Shown here in pieces: positions 35,210 through 47,009 of a stretch of DNA of 64,000 nt (positions within the stretch are counted from its first letter, which is position 1; each line of letters opens with the position of its first letter). The notes under the pieces were generated by a model. That model had not been told where the DNA came from. It made no database searches and worked only from the letters and a program-made list of their open reading frames with translations. Both the position numbers and the translations under genes were made by a program. This stretch comes from Hermatobates lingyangjiaoensis (taxonomy: Eukaryota > Arthropoda > Insecta > Hemiptera > Hermatobatidae), in NCBI GenBank assembly GCA_026182355.1, contig JAPFBL010000103.1:1054001-1118000 (forward strand), given 5' to 3'.

Positions 35210-37586
35210 TGCTCTCAAAATGGAAGCCTTTGTGTTTCTCTTAAATATATCAGTGGAATATTTAAGCTTACATTTAGTCATGATGGTATTAGTAATCAAG
35301 TGCTCTCAAAATGGAAGCCTTTGTGTTTCTCTTAAATATATCAGTGGAATATTTAAGCTTTCATTTAGTCATGATGGTATTAGTAATCAAGTGCTCTCAA
35401 AATGGAAGCCTTTGTGTTTCTCTTAAATATATCAGTACAATATTTAAGCTTACATTTAGTCATGATGGTATTAGTAATCAAGTGCTCTCAAAATGGAAGC
35501 CTTTGTGTTTCTCTTAAATATATCAGTGGAATATTTAAGCTTACATTTAGTCATGATGGTATTAGTAATCAAGTGCTCTCAAAATGGAAGCCTTTGTGTT
35601 TCTCTTAAATATATCAGTACAATATTTAAGCTTACATTTAGTCATGATGGTATTAGTAATCAAGTGCTCTCAAAATGGAAGCCTTTGTGTTTCTCTTAAA
35701 TATATCAGTACAATATTTAAGCTTACATTTAGTCATGATGGTATTAGTAATCAAGTGCTCTCAAAATGGAAGCCTTTGTGTTTCTCTTAAATATATCAGT
35801 ACAATATTTAAGCTTTCATTTAGTCATGATGGTATTAGTAATCAAGTGCTCTCAAAATGGAAGCCTTTGTGTTTCTCTTAAATATATCAGTACAATATTT
35901 AAGCTTACATTTAGTCATGATGGTATTAGTAATCAAGTGCTCTCAAAATGGAAGCCTTTGTGTTTCTCTTAAATATATCAGTACAATATTTAAGCTTTCA
36001 TTTAGTCATGATGGTATTAGTAATCAAGTGCTCTCAAAATGGAAGCCTTTGTGTTTCTCTTAAATATATCAGTACAATATTTAAGCTTACATTTAGTCAT
36101 GATGGTATTAGTAATCAAGTGCTCTCAAAATGGAAGCCTTTGTGTTTCTCTTAAATATATCAGTACAATATTTAAGCTTTCATTTAGTCATGATGGTATT
36201 AGTAATCAAGTGCTCTCAAAATGGAAGCCTTTGTGTTTCTCTTAAATATATCAGTACAATATTTAAGCTTTCATTTAGTCATGATGGTATTAGTAATCAA
36301 GTGCTCTCAAAATGGAAGCCTTTGTGTTTCTCTTAAATATATCAGTGGAATATTTAAGCTTACATTTAGTCATGATGGTATTAGTAATCAAGTGCTCTCA
36401 AAATGGAAGCCTTTGTGTTTCTCTTAAATATATCAGTGGAATATTTAAGCTTACATTTAGTCATGATGGTATTAGTAATCAAGTGCTCTCAAAATGGAAG
36501 CCTTTGTGTTTCTCTTAAATATATCAGTGGAATATTTAAGCTTTCATTTAGTCATGATGGTATTAGTAATCAAGTGCTCTCAAAATGGAAGCCTTTGTGT
36601 TTCTCTTAAATATATCAGTACAATATTTAAGCTTACATTTAGTCATGATGGTATTAGTAATCAAGTGCTCTCAAAATGGAAGCCTTTGTGTTTCTCTTAA
36701 ATATATCAGTACAATATTTAAGCTTACATTTAGTCATGATGGTATTAGTAATCAAGTGCTCTCAAAATGGAAGCCTTTGTGTTTCTCTTAAATATATCAG
36801 TACAATATTTAAGCTTTCATTTAGTCATGATTGTATTAGTAATCAAGTGCTCTCAAAATGGAAGCCTTTGTGTTTCTCTTAAATATATCAGTACAATATT
36901 TAAGCTTACATTTAGTCATGATGGTATTAGTAATCAAGTGCTCTCAAAATGGAAGCCTTTGTGTTTCTCTTAAATATATCAGTACAATATTTAAGCTTAC
37001 ATTTAGTCATGATGGTATTAGTAATCAAGTGCTCTCAAAATGGAAGCCTTTGTGTTTCTCTTAAATATATCAGTGGAATATTTAAGCTTACATTTAGTCA
37101 TGATGGTGTTAGTAATCAAGTGCTCTCAAAATGGAAGCCTTTGTGTTTCTCTTAAATATATCAGTACAATATTTAAGCTTACATTTAGTCATGATGGTAT
37201 TAGTAATCAAGTGCTCTCAAAATGGAAGCCTTTGTGTTTCTCTTAAATATATCAGTGGAATATTTAAGCTTACATTTAGTCATGATGGTATTAGTAATCA
37301 AGTGCTCTCAAAATGGAAGCCTTTGTGTTTCTCTTAAATATATCAGTGGAATATTTAAGCTTACATTTAGTCATGATGGTGTTAGTAATCAAGTGCTCTC
37401 AAAATGGAAGCCTTTGTGTTTCTCTTAAATATATCAGTGGAATATTTAAGCTTTCATTTAGTCATGATGGTATTAGTAATCAAGTGCTCTCAAAATGGAA
37501 GCCTTTGTGTTTCTCTTAAATATATCAGTGGAATATTTAAGCTTACATTTAGTCATGATGGTATTAGTAATCAAGTGCTCTCAAAA
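35210..37586 (+). repeat. 91-bp satellite, 26 tandem units
   Basis: AAAATGGAAGCCTTTGTG recurs every 91 bp exactly, with its ATG at 35220 and the last at 37495. The array spans 26 units plus 11 bp. Each unit contains AAGCTT (a HindIII site). Variation is nearly confined to two sites, CAGTGGA/CAGTACA and AAGCTTA/AAGCTTT, plus GGTATT/GGTGTT in two units and GATTGTATT in one. Because 91 is not a multiple of three, every unit opens the same 68-codon frame crossing three registers. These frames are artefacts of the repeat. Confidence 0.97.
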
Positions 37587-38539
37587 CTCACAAAATCCCT
37601 ACCTACTTTACTTGCCCTTTATACTGCTCGTATTTAACTATACGATACATTTCAGCGAGGAAGCCGCCAAGATTACGATACGGAACCCTTATAATGAAGA
37701 TGTTACCATTCATGTAGGTCTTAGTCTATTAAGAGTCTAAGAGTCTACTAAGTCTGTACACCTCTTAGTCTTTTCACTTGTCTTAGAAAAATCTGCGCAA
37801 ACCTGATTTTATAAAAAGAAAAAAAAAGCAATGATTACTCTTTCAAGCTGAGCTTTTAGTTCCAAAATCACTATAGATCCATCGGACAATTGTGCAGATT
37901 GGTCCCTTTCATTAGGTACGGTAGTAATTCATCATGCAAGTTTGACCTTTACTGTGACCTGTAGATATTTGATCTGGAGTAATGCTGCTGAAATAAACAA
38001 AATATGCGTCTAAATTACCCACATAATAGCCAGAGGTAGATCAGGAAATACATGTTTTCGGATGGATGTTTTTGATTAGTAGAACTCTCGACTTGTCACA
38101 ATGAAGGCAAAAATCTACCTACCTGCCTCAGTCTCCTTGTTCGAAAGCTTAAGCTAAGTTTCAACCCTACCCACTTCCCTTAAAGTTTTATAGAACCTTA
38201 CATTTACTCTTAGCATCTTCTCATAGCTCTGACCATTTCACAAAGCTTTACCTATTAGATAATACGATTACAAAAACTACTCTTTCACATGACAGACCAA
38301 TGTACTTATTAACAATACTAAATAACTTCTCTACAAATTGTAGTACAATAATTTAGCAGTAGTGGGCCTCTGGTCTGGAACTTTTAATTACTACGCGCTT
38401 TTTAGTACACGGAAATATTTTCTAGTTGATGGAACAATGCTATATCTAATGGAAGGAATCTGTATCTAAAACTCTAAATATTAATCAGTTCAAGGGACAG
38501 TTTTTCAGTTTAAATAAATTTGTCGAACACACACACACA
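37587..38539. other. No gene recognised
   Basis: The array ends cleanly at CTCTCAAAA-CTCACAAAATCC. A 150-bp stretch of more balanced composition follows (to about 37745), then ordinary AT-rich sequence with a short ACACACACAC run right before the SINE. Confidence 0.45.
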
Positions 38540-38856
38540 GGTTAGCTCAGTGGTTAACGTACTCGCCTCTGAACTATTGGGTCCGGGTTTGATACCCACC
38601 TGGCCCTCGACTTATTCACATGGGAAGTGAATAAATCTGAGCACGTCGTCCCTCGGAGTGGATGTTAAGCCGTCGGTACCGAGCCTGTACAATGTCAGGT
38701 ACTTGTTAGAGATCCCTACTCTGAATATACTTGAGTTAGGCAAAATTTTTAGGACTCCCAATTTACAATCAATCTCCATTTTGTGGTATCAGAAAGGGCC
38801 CAATGTTCGGTCAATGTGTTGTTCCTCTGTGGGACTGGCACCACTGTAACCTACAG
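38540..38856 (+). mobile_element. tRNA-derived SINE, copy 1 (older)
   Basis: Box A GGTTAGCTCAGTGGTTA near the start and a degraded box B (GGGTTTGATACCC) about 40 bp later form an RNA polymerase III promoter. The body shares CTGGCCCTCGA, GTGAATAAATCTGAGCACGT, CGTCCCTCGGAG, GATGTCAGGTACT-type and GAGTTAGGCAAAATTT blocks with the copies at 44899 and 53159. The tail is only AACCTA, and no target-site duplication is evident. More point changes than in the others make this the oldest of the three. Confidence 0.9.
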
Positions 38857-39424
38857 TGTTGACTACTACTTCTACACTCGAACACAAACTACACATGCAA
38901 ACACTAAACTCTACCACCGACATACACATTATGTGACGAAATATGTAATTTAATATTTCCATTCTAATCAATTATTATTATGTGTTTCGTCACCATTCAC
39001 TATTCAACATATTTTGGTTAATTTAGTTTAGCAAAATAATGATATTCCTATAATGTTATTAGATAAACAACATTAATGTCTTAATTTTAATGAGAACAAT
39101 ATTTTCTGGAATTAAAAATGTTCTACATTTTCTTAACATTGTCCATATCCTTAAAGTAATGAAACTATTCATATTAAGAAAAATGTACTCAATCGTTTGT
39201 AATAATTACTAGGAAGATTGTAAGACTCAAATAAAGTGTTTGTAACAGATGGAAGCTTCATAGATTATCTTGTCTTAGTTTGTCATCTAAAACATTTCAG
39301 AAAACAGGAGATGACCTTCTAACAAGAGAAAGTGAAAATAATTTTAAAAGTCTATTGTAATTGTTTTTTTGACTTATAAATGTTTGTTATTAACTGTTGA
39401 ATATAGATTTCAAAATGATTGCAG
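38857..39424. other. AT-rich sequence before a candidate exon
   Basis: No repeat or ORF. The end contains TTAACTG about 30 bp before TGATTGCAG, a possible branch site and acceptor for the exon that follows. Confidence 0.4.
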
Positions 39425-39619
39425 AGTTTGACAGCGCAGGCCTACGGATGGTGGTTGTCCAGAGACGGTTCTCAGGGAGAGGGGGTGGACTGCCCCCAAA
39501 CAGTTCAGTCAGCGTGCTACCGGCCTGCGCAATGTGCTCTCTACATCACACCCTCATCTTCCTTCCAATTCTATTGTCTAATATTGGTAACTCTCGTCTT
39601 CACATCTAGTCTATCCTAG
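39425..39619 (+). CDS. Candidate terminal coding exon, Cys-containing protein with GPI-like tail
   Basis: A 195-bp block of clearly higher G+C stands alone in AT-rich DNA. After the acceptor GATTGCAG (ending 39424) the frame is SLTAQAYGWWLSRDGSQGEG, VDCPQTVQSACYRPAQCALY, ITPSSSFQFYCLILVTLVFT, SSLS and stop TAG at 39617-39619. The end is a small-residue Ser cluster followed by about 14 hydrophobic residues and no charged tail, as in GPI-anchor signals or a very short membrane anchor. Three Cys precede it. A second frame (39397-39609) is also open but looks less protein-like. No upstream exons are identified in the window and I do not recognise the family. It could also be a chance GC-rich insertion. 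Confidence 0.42.
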   Translation, partial: SLTAQAYGWWLSRDGSQGEGVDCPQTVQSACYRPAQCALYITPSSSFQFYCLILVTLVFTSSLS

Positions 39620-41696
39620 AATAATTGAACTTTTCACTTAATGTTCAACCAAAAGATTTGCAATTTAATAATAATAGTGAAATGAAATCAAGAAACTGTA
39701 CCGATGCGCACTTGGAACAAGAACATCATTCCTTCCTCGGCATTTAAAATCATTCACTATTTCTCAACCTTTTTCTCATCTATGTGGTGGAATACATTAA
39801 CAATAAGAATACGAAAAAAATACTAATAAGTACTAATGAATCAAATTTTCAGCATAATCTATTATTTTAGAAAATACGAAAAAAAAAAGAAAAATAAACT
39901 CTTTTTGATGAATGTTACTTTTAAAGTAAACTGTATCTCTCACTGCAGTGTTAATTTATCAAAAAAAAATATATACATAAAAGGACAGAATTTTGCGATG
40001 TTAGCTGAATGGACTACTGTTCACCAGTTTTATACATATACACAATATCACGCATTCAAATCATGCCTGACATATAATTCTAATAAAAGACATTCACCAA
40101 TTACATTATATGATTAATTCTAAATATATACTAATATTTTTTTGTGAAAAATATAATTATTAGTTTTAAAATAATTTATTATCAGAAATTATAATTATTG
40201 GGACTATTTATGCTTGGGAACTTATTTTGTACCTTAAATACAAAAATACTCCAATTTATGTATATTTTATAGTTTCATACATTCTACATATATAATATTT
40301 AATATTGTAACAATATTTTCAATAAAAATTATATATTTATTTACAAAATTTAATTAATTTAAAAATTTATACAATTTTTTATAAATAATACTACGGTATT
40401 ATACATAATAAACATTCTCGCTATACTATACATTCAATAGAGCCTAGTTTCTTCTAAAGATATCTGATAGTATATGTAAGGATAACTATTTTTACGTGTT
40501 TGTGGTTTTAGTTCTTTTTTCTTTATTTCTAATAGTCTATTGTACATAAGGCTTTAACAAGTTTTTGTATACAAGGACTATTAAAAAATTATATATAACA
40601 TACGTATTATATATATATCTTTTTATTTAAGCAATTTTGAGCTAAAATTATCATTGGGATTCTATATTTTTTTTATTTTTAAGCCTTTTGTTAATCTTTT
40701 CCGTTCTCTACTTTTGCTATAAATTCTTTTTAAATTACCATATTGAATAAATAATAACATTATTTTTGGTATAATTAGATGTAAATTAATAAGGGGATTG
40801 TAAAATTTTCAATTACAGACAAATTTTGGCAATTCTTCTTATACCATCATTGAGTCAATTTAACTTGCGTTTTCAGGAATCGCATAAAAATATTTTACAA
40901 GTGATATAGAAACAAGCGTTACCTTGTTTCGTAAATTGAGCTTGTTAGTTTACAAGACAAAACTTGTTAGTTTACATCTTTACAAAAAAACTGTTTTTAT
41001 TATTTTATACTCAAAGCAGTCTACATACATTTCAATATATTGAGGCTATATTTAATGGTGCCCTTCAAGTGGTTGATTTGTTTTCTGGACCAATCCGAAA
41101 GGACCTTCTGGGAAGTTTTAATTTCCTTATTAAGTTCTGTTTTGTATACTAACTTTTTTTTCGCAATATTAATAATGCTTCATTAATATTCAATAATTTT
41201 TGCTCCTAATTTTGTGGTAATACTACTGTAATCGTATTTCCTCGTCGTTTGGGTCTGTATTTGTGCTTTATATTTATGTGGTATGTTCCTTTTATGGAGT
41301 TTGCTCAAAAATGATTTTTGCAAAATATGATAGTTGAGTTATTTCATAATAATAGAAATTTCAAAAGTACTTTCGCATACAATGTTTAGGTTTTGCTTAG
41401 AACTCTTGTTTAAATAGAGAAAAAACAAGATATTCACAAAAATTTTTGTTGAAATATTTTACACTAATTTGTAATATTATTATTTATAATATAATAATAA
41501 CAGTAAACCAATACGAAAAGAGAAAAAGTACTAGTGTTATATTTCAGAGATAATACATTATATTTTTTTTTATTTTTCAAAATCCTTCGTACTCTCTATA
41601 AAACAGAAAGCATACACAAAATAGGCAGACAATCTGTGGGAGGCAAATTTTGATTACAACTAAGAACATAACTTTTTCAGAATCACTTTGTTTCTA
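39620..41696. other. 2 kb, very AT-rich, no gene recognised
   Basis: The stretch 40130-40700 is among the most AT-rich of the window. Short frames here are not convincing. Confidence 0.5.
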
Positions 41697-41915
41697 TTAT
41701 ATATATATATATATATATATGATTTCACATAAACATGTGAAATAACAATTACTGATCAAACCACAATATGAAATGGGAAAAAAATACTAAGATCTTTCAA
41801 CCGTAACAAGCGGTAATGGTCCTCCAGTTGAATTTTTGACTCTGACAAAGACCGCTTGTACGGTTGAAAAACCTTAATCTTTTTCCCCATTTTATATTGT
41901 GTTTTGATCATATAT
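41697..41915. mobile_element. Fold-back element next to (TA)n
   Basis: A (TA)n run at 41697-41720 leads into GATTTCACATAAACATGTGA. Inverted arms at about 41752-41818 and 41850-41909 follow (ATCAAACCACAATATGAAAT with GGGAAAAAAATACTAAGATC; complement on the right), and the right side ends in a short TA run. The inner part contains CGGTTGAAA and its inverse with ACAAGCGGT. Same family as 25545-25690 and 49830-50058. Confidence 0.75.
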
Positions 41916-42787
41916 ATAGCATAGCATACGAGTATTGTGGCAGATGAATGTTGAATATGGCATGTATTGATGAATTGGTAGAAGAATTTAACTTCATTTT
42001 GCCAATCATTGAAAAGAATTTTATTATTATTAGTGGATTTCAAATATTAGATTGTGTTTGTTATATTATTAAATATAGATAAAAATAATTTTCTAAGTCT
42101 AAACTTCCCTAATGTGGTGGTAGGTTTTTCAAACAGGTTGAAACAGAATGGAGATTAATTAATAGAAATAAATTTTGGTAGTCTGTTTTCCCTGTTAAAT
42201 GTAAATTGGAAGTTATATCAAACTCATAAATAATCAACGTAATAACCTCCTTTGTTTTAAATTAGCTGTATCATTTTATCAGCAATAAGAAGGCTGGATG
42301 ACGGTTTTAGAACTATCTTACTTCCTTATGAATTATTGTTGTATTTATTAAACCAAGGGCTTCGGCCTGTTGAGACTGGGCACGGCGACCATATCTGTTC
42401 CTTGCCCTTCCATTTGTAGTTTTTAAATTTCACATCAAATGTTGAGTTAAAAAAGGTGCCTAACAGTTTTCTTAAAAAGGAACCTACGTCTATTGGGTTA
42501 CTGTATGGTTTAACAAAAATCTTTAACTTTTTAAACGCAATGCATTGCACTCACGGAGGAAAAAAATTCAAAGGCATCTACGTTTTTCAGTTATCTTCGT
42601 ATGTTGTTAATTACAGCTTGCAATAGTGGTAGCTAGAAAAACAATACTCAGTTAAATATTTAATTTTTTTTTAAATAGTTCCTCTGAAGATTTATTATTT
42701 TCTTTATAAAATGTTTTTCAGTTTCAGTGAGTCTTTTGACTAAATTAGAACAGGTTGATATAGCGAACATTTACCTCCTTCCTCTTT
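41916..42787. other. No gene recognised
   Basis: A GC-richer patch at 42350-42420 contains a minus-strand frame fragment (WKGKEQIWSPCPVSTGRSPW) that I cannot assign. The rest is AT-rich. Confidence 0.4.
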
Positions 42788-42939
42788 CATTCATTCTCTA
42801 ATTGTATTCATGAGAAAGTTGGGATCAGTTGCACAAAAAGGCTCCAGGTCACAGAATACTTGTTTGGATCCAACCTTTTTAATTTGGTCTTTTGCCTCAT
42901 TCCCTGTATGTCCTTGTGCCCAGTTGCCAGATCTTAGTT
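42788..42939 (-). pseudogene. RNase H fragment of a retrotransposon
   Basis: The minus strand reads NWAQGHTGNEAKDQIKKVGS then KQVFCDLEPFCATDPNFLMN and TIRE before a stop. This resembles the end of RNase H (W-x-x-GH-x-G-NE-x-A-x) followed by a PEPF-like segment found after it in several retroelements. The Asp expected after NE-x-A is in a rearranged context. It is a short relic not related to the copy at 7610. Confidence 0.5.
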
Positions 42940-44147
42940 AACATATTTCTACTGGTTTTGTTACTAATTTGAACCTACGAGTAAATTAGGCAAAAACCTC
43001 TTTCATGACATCGGGAAATTTCTAATCCAGATGTTTATTTGTCACAAATCATCACAATGGGGAGAATATCACACCTCAATTTTGTTTAAAATTCTAATAT
43101 ACTAATGCTTTCATAATATAGATCACGACATAGTCTTACTAAGACAATGTTTAATACGAGAATTTCATTTTATACAATTACAGGTGAAGTGAAATAAAAT
43201 TAATATTTTTATGGCCATATTATAGGATATTTTAAATTGACGGTTGCTCCTCTAATGTTATTCTGTCATCAAGTATGTCATATCAAGTCAAGTCATAAAA
43301 TATCTGAATTTTACACAATCTAATGTGTGATTCTGTCACAAAAAATATAATATGAAGTGATATTCTTGAAAAGATCAAACTTAACAGACATCTTCTCAGT
43401 TATATAATAAATGTTTTTTGAATCTTGGAATAAAATTCTATTTTTATTTGATATTAAAAGGATTTATGACGAATAGTGTGAAAACTTGTAGCTTGCTTGC
43501 TTTAAGTGAAGAGAGACTTAAATATTGGAACAAAAATAATTTAGGTACATTCTATTTCATTTAGTTATTATTCTTTAATGGACAATCAATGGAATCACTC
43601 AGTATGCTATTAGTTTTTGAGGCCACTTACTTATAAGGGACTTAATTTTTATGCTTACTCATGTTGAACTACCTGAATGTCGAACATGATATCACGTTTG
43701 AATCGTGCAATACCTATTTAAAGAAAAATCAGTTACCTCACCTCTTTTGAGGATGTAGTAAGCGTATATTTATTTCAAACAAAACTAGAAATATAAAAAT
43801 AAATATGAACATTTCTTAATTGTTCTAACTGCTATTCGTTAACATTTTCTACAATATTATCTATTTCCTATCAACTGATGAAGGATGTACTGAGTTTGAT
43901 TTTTTTTTGTTCTGTATATTGCTGGAAATTTATTACATTTTGTAGATGGCTAATAGAATATTAGGAACCACTGAAAGAGACCTAAACAGTCTCGATTAGC
44001 GGAACATACATCTAGCAGAACATACAATATTGAACAGTATATTCAAGCTAATAACAACATGAATTAAATAAATACATATTTCTTTAAACAACTCTACATG
44101 GACGACATTGCTATCATGAATTATTAAAATTAAACTTCTAATGTTGT
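42940..44147. other. AT-rich, no gene recognised
   Basis: Short frames only; no repeat shared with the rest of the window was seen. Confidence 0.45.
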
Positions 44148-44440
44148 GCAATCAGTTATTATGTGGTATTTACTCATTGTAGGGTAAACATCTAATGAAA
44201 TGGTCTTCTCATATAAACATTTTAATGATATAAACAACGCGTTTCGAACACGTAGTGTTCTTCCTCAGGCATTAACTAAAAAATACAATGACACCAGAGA
44301 GTTATTTTGACTGACTGGTAATGGAATGATCATTCCATTACCAGTCAGTCAAAATAACTCTCTGGTGTTCGAAACGCGTTGTATATATCATTAAAATTTT
44401 TATATGTGGAGACCATTTCATTAGATTTTTACCCTAAAAA
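44148..44440. mobile_element. Fold-back element, asymmetric palindrome
   Basis: Outer arms 44183-44247 and 44368-44433 and inner arms 44292-44329 and 44330-44367 (38 bp, perfect, no loop) make a palindrome centred on AATGATCATT. The left arm has 44 extra bases (44248-44291) holding part of a hammerhead-like motif that the right arm lacks. The left flank (GCAATCAGTTATTATGTGGT, 44153-44172) is homologous in reverse to sequence at about 51735-51762, so the family extends beyond the palindrome. Confidence 0.82.
44241..44268 (-). ncRNA. Hammerhead-like motif (left arm only)
   Basis: On the minus strand: CTGAGGA, A, a stem GAACAC/GTGTTC with loop TAC, then GAAAC followed by GCG. One internal pair set differs from 34013-34041 and 13599-13626, but complementarity is full. 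Confidence 0.58.
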
Positions 44441-44898
44441 ATTAAACTTGTTCATTTTTCCTGACAGACACACGAAATTCTCAGATGTTATATAAAACGA
44501 TTTTACTCCATTCAACCTTCCCTTTTATACTATATTGTATATACTGTTAAACTGAAGGGTTTATTTCTTTAATAACTGTTTTTTTTATTTTACAGAAGTT
44601 ATTTTGTTTTGTAAAATATATGATCTAGAACTGAGAACGGGCAGCCATCCTATACAGACATTTCACTCGACCAGAAGTAATTGAACCACAAAGCACAAAC
44701 GAAACTAAACAATGATATAAAAACTATATTCGTGATATAAAAACAAATGTTTAAAATCTGTTTTCACTAGTTGTAATGTAACATAACAATAGGAAAGATG
44801 TGATATAATTTCACCGACGATTTATCTTAGTGTGATCATATTTTGTAATTCATATAAATAACAACTTCTAAACATACATAACAGAAAATTTAGAATTA

Positions 44899-45223
44899 GG
44901 GGGGGCAGGCTAGCTCAGTGGCTACGTGCTCGCCTCTAAACTGATAGGACCGGGGTTTGATCTTCACCTGGCCATCGATTTATTCACGCGGGAGGTGAAT
45001 AAATCTGACCGCGTCGTCCCTGGGAGAAGGATGTTAAACCGTCGTCCCGAGCCTATACGATGTCAGGTACTCGTTAAAGATCCCTACTCTAAATACACTT
45101 TAGTTAGGCAAAATTTAGGACTCCCACTGTAGAATCAGTCTTCAGTGTGTGGTATCACAAAGGGCCAATGCTCGGCCTTCGTGTGTTCCCTTGTGGGACT
45201 GCCACTGCAACCTAACCTAACCT
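44899..45223 (+). mobile_element. tRNA-derived SINE, copy 2, with TSD and CCTAA tail
   Basis: AATTTAGAATTA occurs at 44887-44898 and again at 45224-45235 as a 12-bp target-site duplication. Inside are box A (TAGCTCAGTGG), box B (GGGTTTGATCTTCA, degraded), the shared body, and a 3' end of AACCTAACCTAACCT. SINEs are transcribed by RNA polymerase III and mobilised by a partner LINE. The tail is a telomere-type CCTAA repeat instead of poly-A. Confidence 0.95.
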
Positions 45224-45235
45224 AATTTAGAATTA

Positions 45236-46643
45236 ATGTTTTGTCAAAATGATGATATAAAAAAAGGTAACTTTGAGAGTTGACAGATTTGCAGTTTTTT
45301 GCGAACTCTAAATACAGTTTTGGCATTTTTAAGATGTCTGAATGTCTGTAGCAGGGTATATTTTCATGCATTCAAAATTATCTAATCTCTTTAGACACAC
45401 ACTGTTTGAAAAATGTTGATATAATTTGTAACCCTAATGATTCCTAGTTTTACGTTGTTTTTGGCAATATCATGAGGAAGCTAATTCACTGTGCATTGTT
45501 TCAAAATGCCTACTACTTTTTACAGTTACTGTTATTGCTTTAAAAACATAAAATTTTGCACTTAATATTGAACTAATGTTTCTAGCTTACTATGAAAATC
45601 CCCAAAATTTTGGAATATAGAAAATTTTGCACAAATTTAAAATAATTTACTATTATTATTTCTCTGCACCTGTTTAATCATTAGACTACAATGTTATTAA
45701 TTGTTATGAGCAATTTCTTTTTTACATTTCGTATAAAAAGCAATCATAAATAATGAATAGTTGAGTCACTAATTAGGTTAGCTCACTAAACTATTCACCT
45801 CAGGCGCTAGAACTTCACATCAAGGGCGAGGTATACCACAACGCAAAATAAGTGGTCGCCTAGGGCACCAAATCATCTCCAGAATTACTTTATTGTTTCT
45901 TAAAAGAATGAGACAATTACAATGTAGCTAACAAGCGAAAAAGAAAACGCTTTATGCAGCTCGCGAAAATGGTATTTGAAAAATATCAAGTAATTAAGAC
46001 AGACTGATTGGGGTTACCATAAATGACTGACAATTTTCTAAATTATGGGAAAGTTTTTCTAAGTTAATGTTACCATATATTCAGCATCAGTGTAACATAA
46101 ATAATATTGTAGTTAAAATTGTAATGTTTAGAATATGTACTATATATCCATGTATATGACTAATTTTGTATAATGCTACTCGTAATACTAAGTATTAAAG
46201 TTATATAAACTTGGTTTAGATATTTACTTCATCTAAACTTACATAATGTAAAAAGTGTAACATTTGTCAAGACTGCAGCTTTTTATGGAATGGTTCTTAA
46301 ATGTTTGCATAATTATTCATTAATTTTTAAATTTTTTACTAGAAAAAGTTTGCTATGCATTATTTTAGTTACAATTCGTTTAGTTACAATTGTACAAATA
46401 TTGTTACAAAATGTTGTAACAATATACAACGTTACGTTAAAGTGTTGCATTGTTAATTTTGTAACAATAATAAAAAAATAAAAATGAGTTATTTTAGTTA
46501 TAAAACCAAGAATATAAACTTGCGGATAATAAAAAAAAATTAACGTGCAATACTACAGTGGATAAATTTTGAATGTCAAGAGAGGTTACAATCTAATAAA
46601 TTCATGCATTTCGTCATTACCACAGAGGTTAGTATTATTGATA
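45236..46643. other. No gene recognised
   Basis: AT-rich; a slightly GC-richer patch at 45775-45870 contains GGTTAGCTCAC but no tRNA-like box B. A short AT-rich inverted motif TGTTACAAAATGTTGTAACA lies near 46400. Confidence 0.45.
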
Positions 46644-46819
46644 TTAAACATATAATATACCGTCTTACCTCGTACACTGCTGCTGTAGCTCTCGGACCGG
46701 TTTCGGATGTCATCCATCTTCAACAAGAACGAGTTCTTTTTGAAGATGGGTCACACCCGAAACCGGTCCGAGAGCTACAGGAGCAATGTTCGAGGTAAGA
46801 CGGTATATTATATGTTTAG
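46644..46819. mobile_element. Palindromic fold-back with two hammerhead-like motifs
   Basis: Arms at about 46644-46728 and 46737-46819 share ATATAATATACCGTCTTACC, the AGCTCTCGGACCGGTTTCGG block and their complements. The centre is AAGAACGAGTTCTT. A few mismatches lie in the CTGCTGCTGTAGC/GCTACAGGAGCA segment and in the stem II hairpins. Confidence 0.85.
46740..46763 (+). ncRNA. Hammerhead-like motif (right arm), covarying with left arm
   Basis: TTGAAGA, T, stem GGGT/ACCC with loop CAC, then GAAAC. On the minus strand the left arm (about 46700-46722) reads TTGAAGA, T, GGAT/ATCC with loop GAC, then GAAAC. One stem pair is G-C in one arm and A-T in the other, so pairing is kept while sequence changed. 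Confidence 0.58.
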
Positions 46820-47009
46820 TAAAATCTAATAGATTAACACTTTAGATTACCACACGGTGATTTTTTATGTACAGGTGGAGAGCTTTTTCTTTGTTCCATA
46901 CATTGTATTCCAAAAATGATGAGACCGCGTAAAACAAAGAAACAAATGTCGATGCTTACAAATGACAAGCATACTTAATAATAGATTTATATTTTATTTT
47001 ACCAAATTA

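Noticed and set aside
35210..37586. Possible CRISPR-like array
   Set aside because: Units are contiguous with no unique spacers, and the window is eukaryotic.
35088..37740. More than twenty overlapping 68-codon ORFs
   Set aside because: A 91-bp repeat shifts register each unit, so the same short frame reopens; this is a satellite, not a gene family.
45209..45223. Interstitial telomere repeat
   Set aside because: The CCTAA units are the tail of a SINE bounded by a target-site duplication, so they are not a telomere relic.
45775..45850. tRNA gene or SINE head (GGTTAGCTCAC)
   Set aside because: No box B, no acceptor stem and no SINE body follow.
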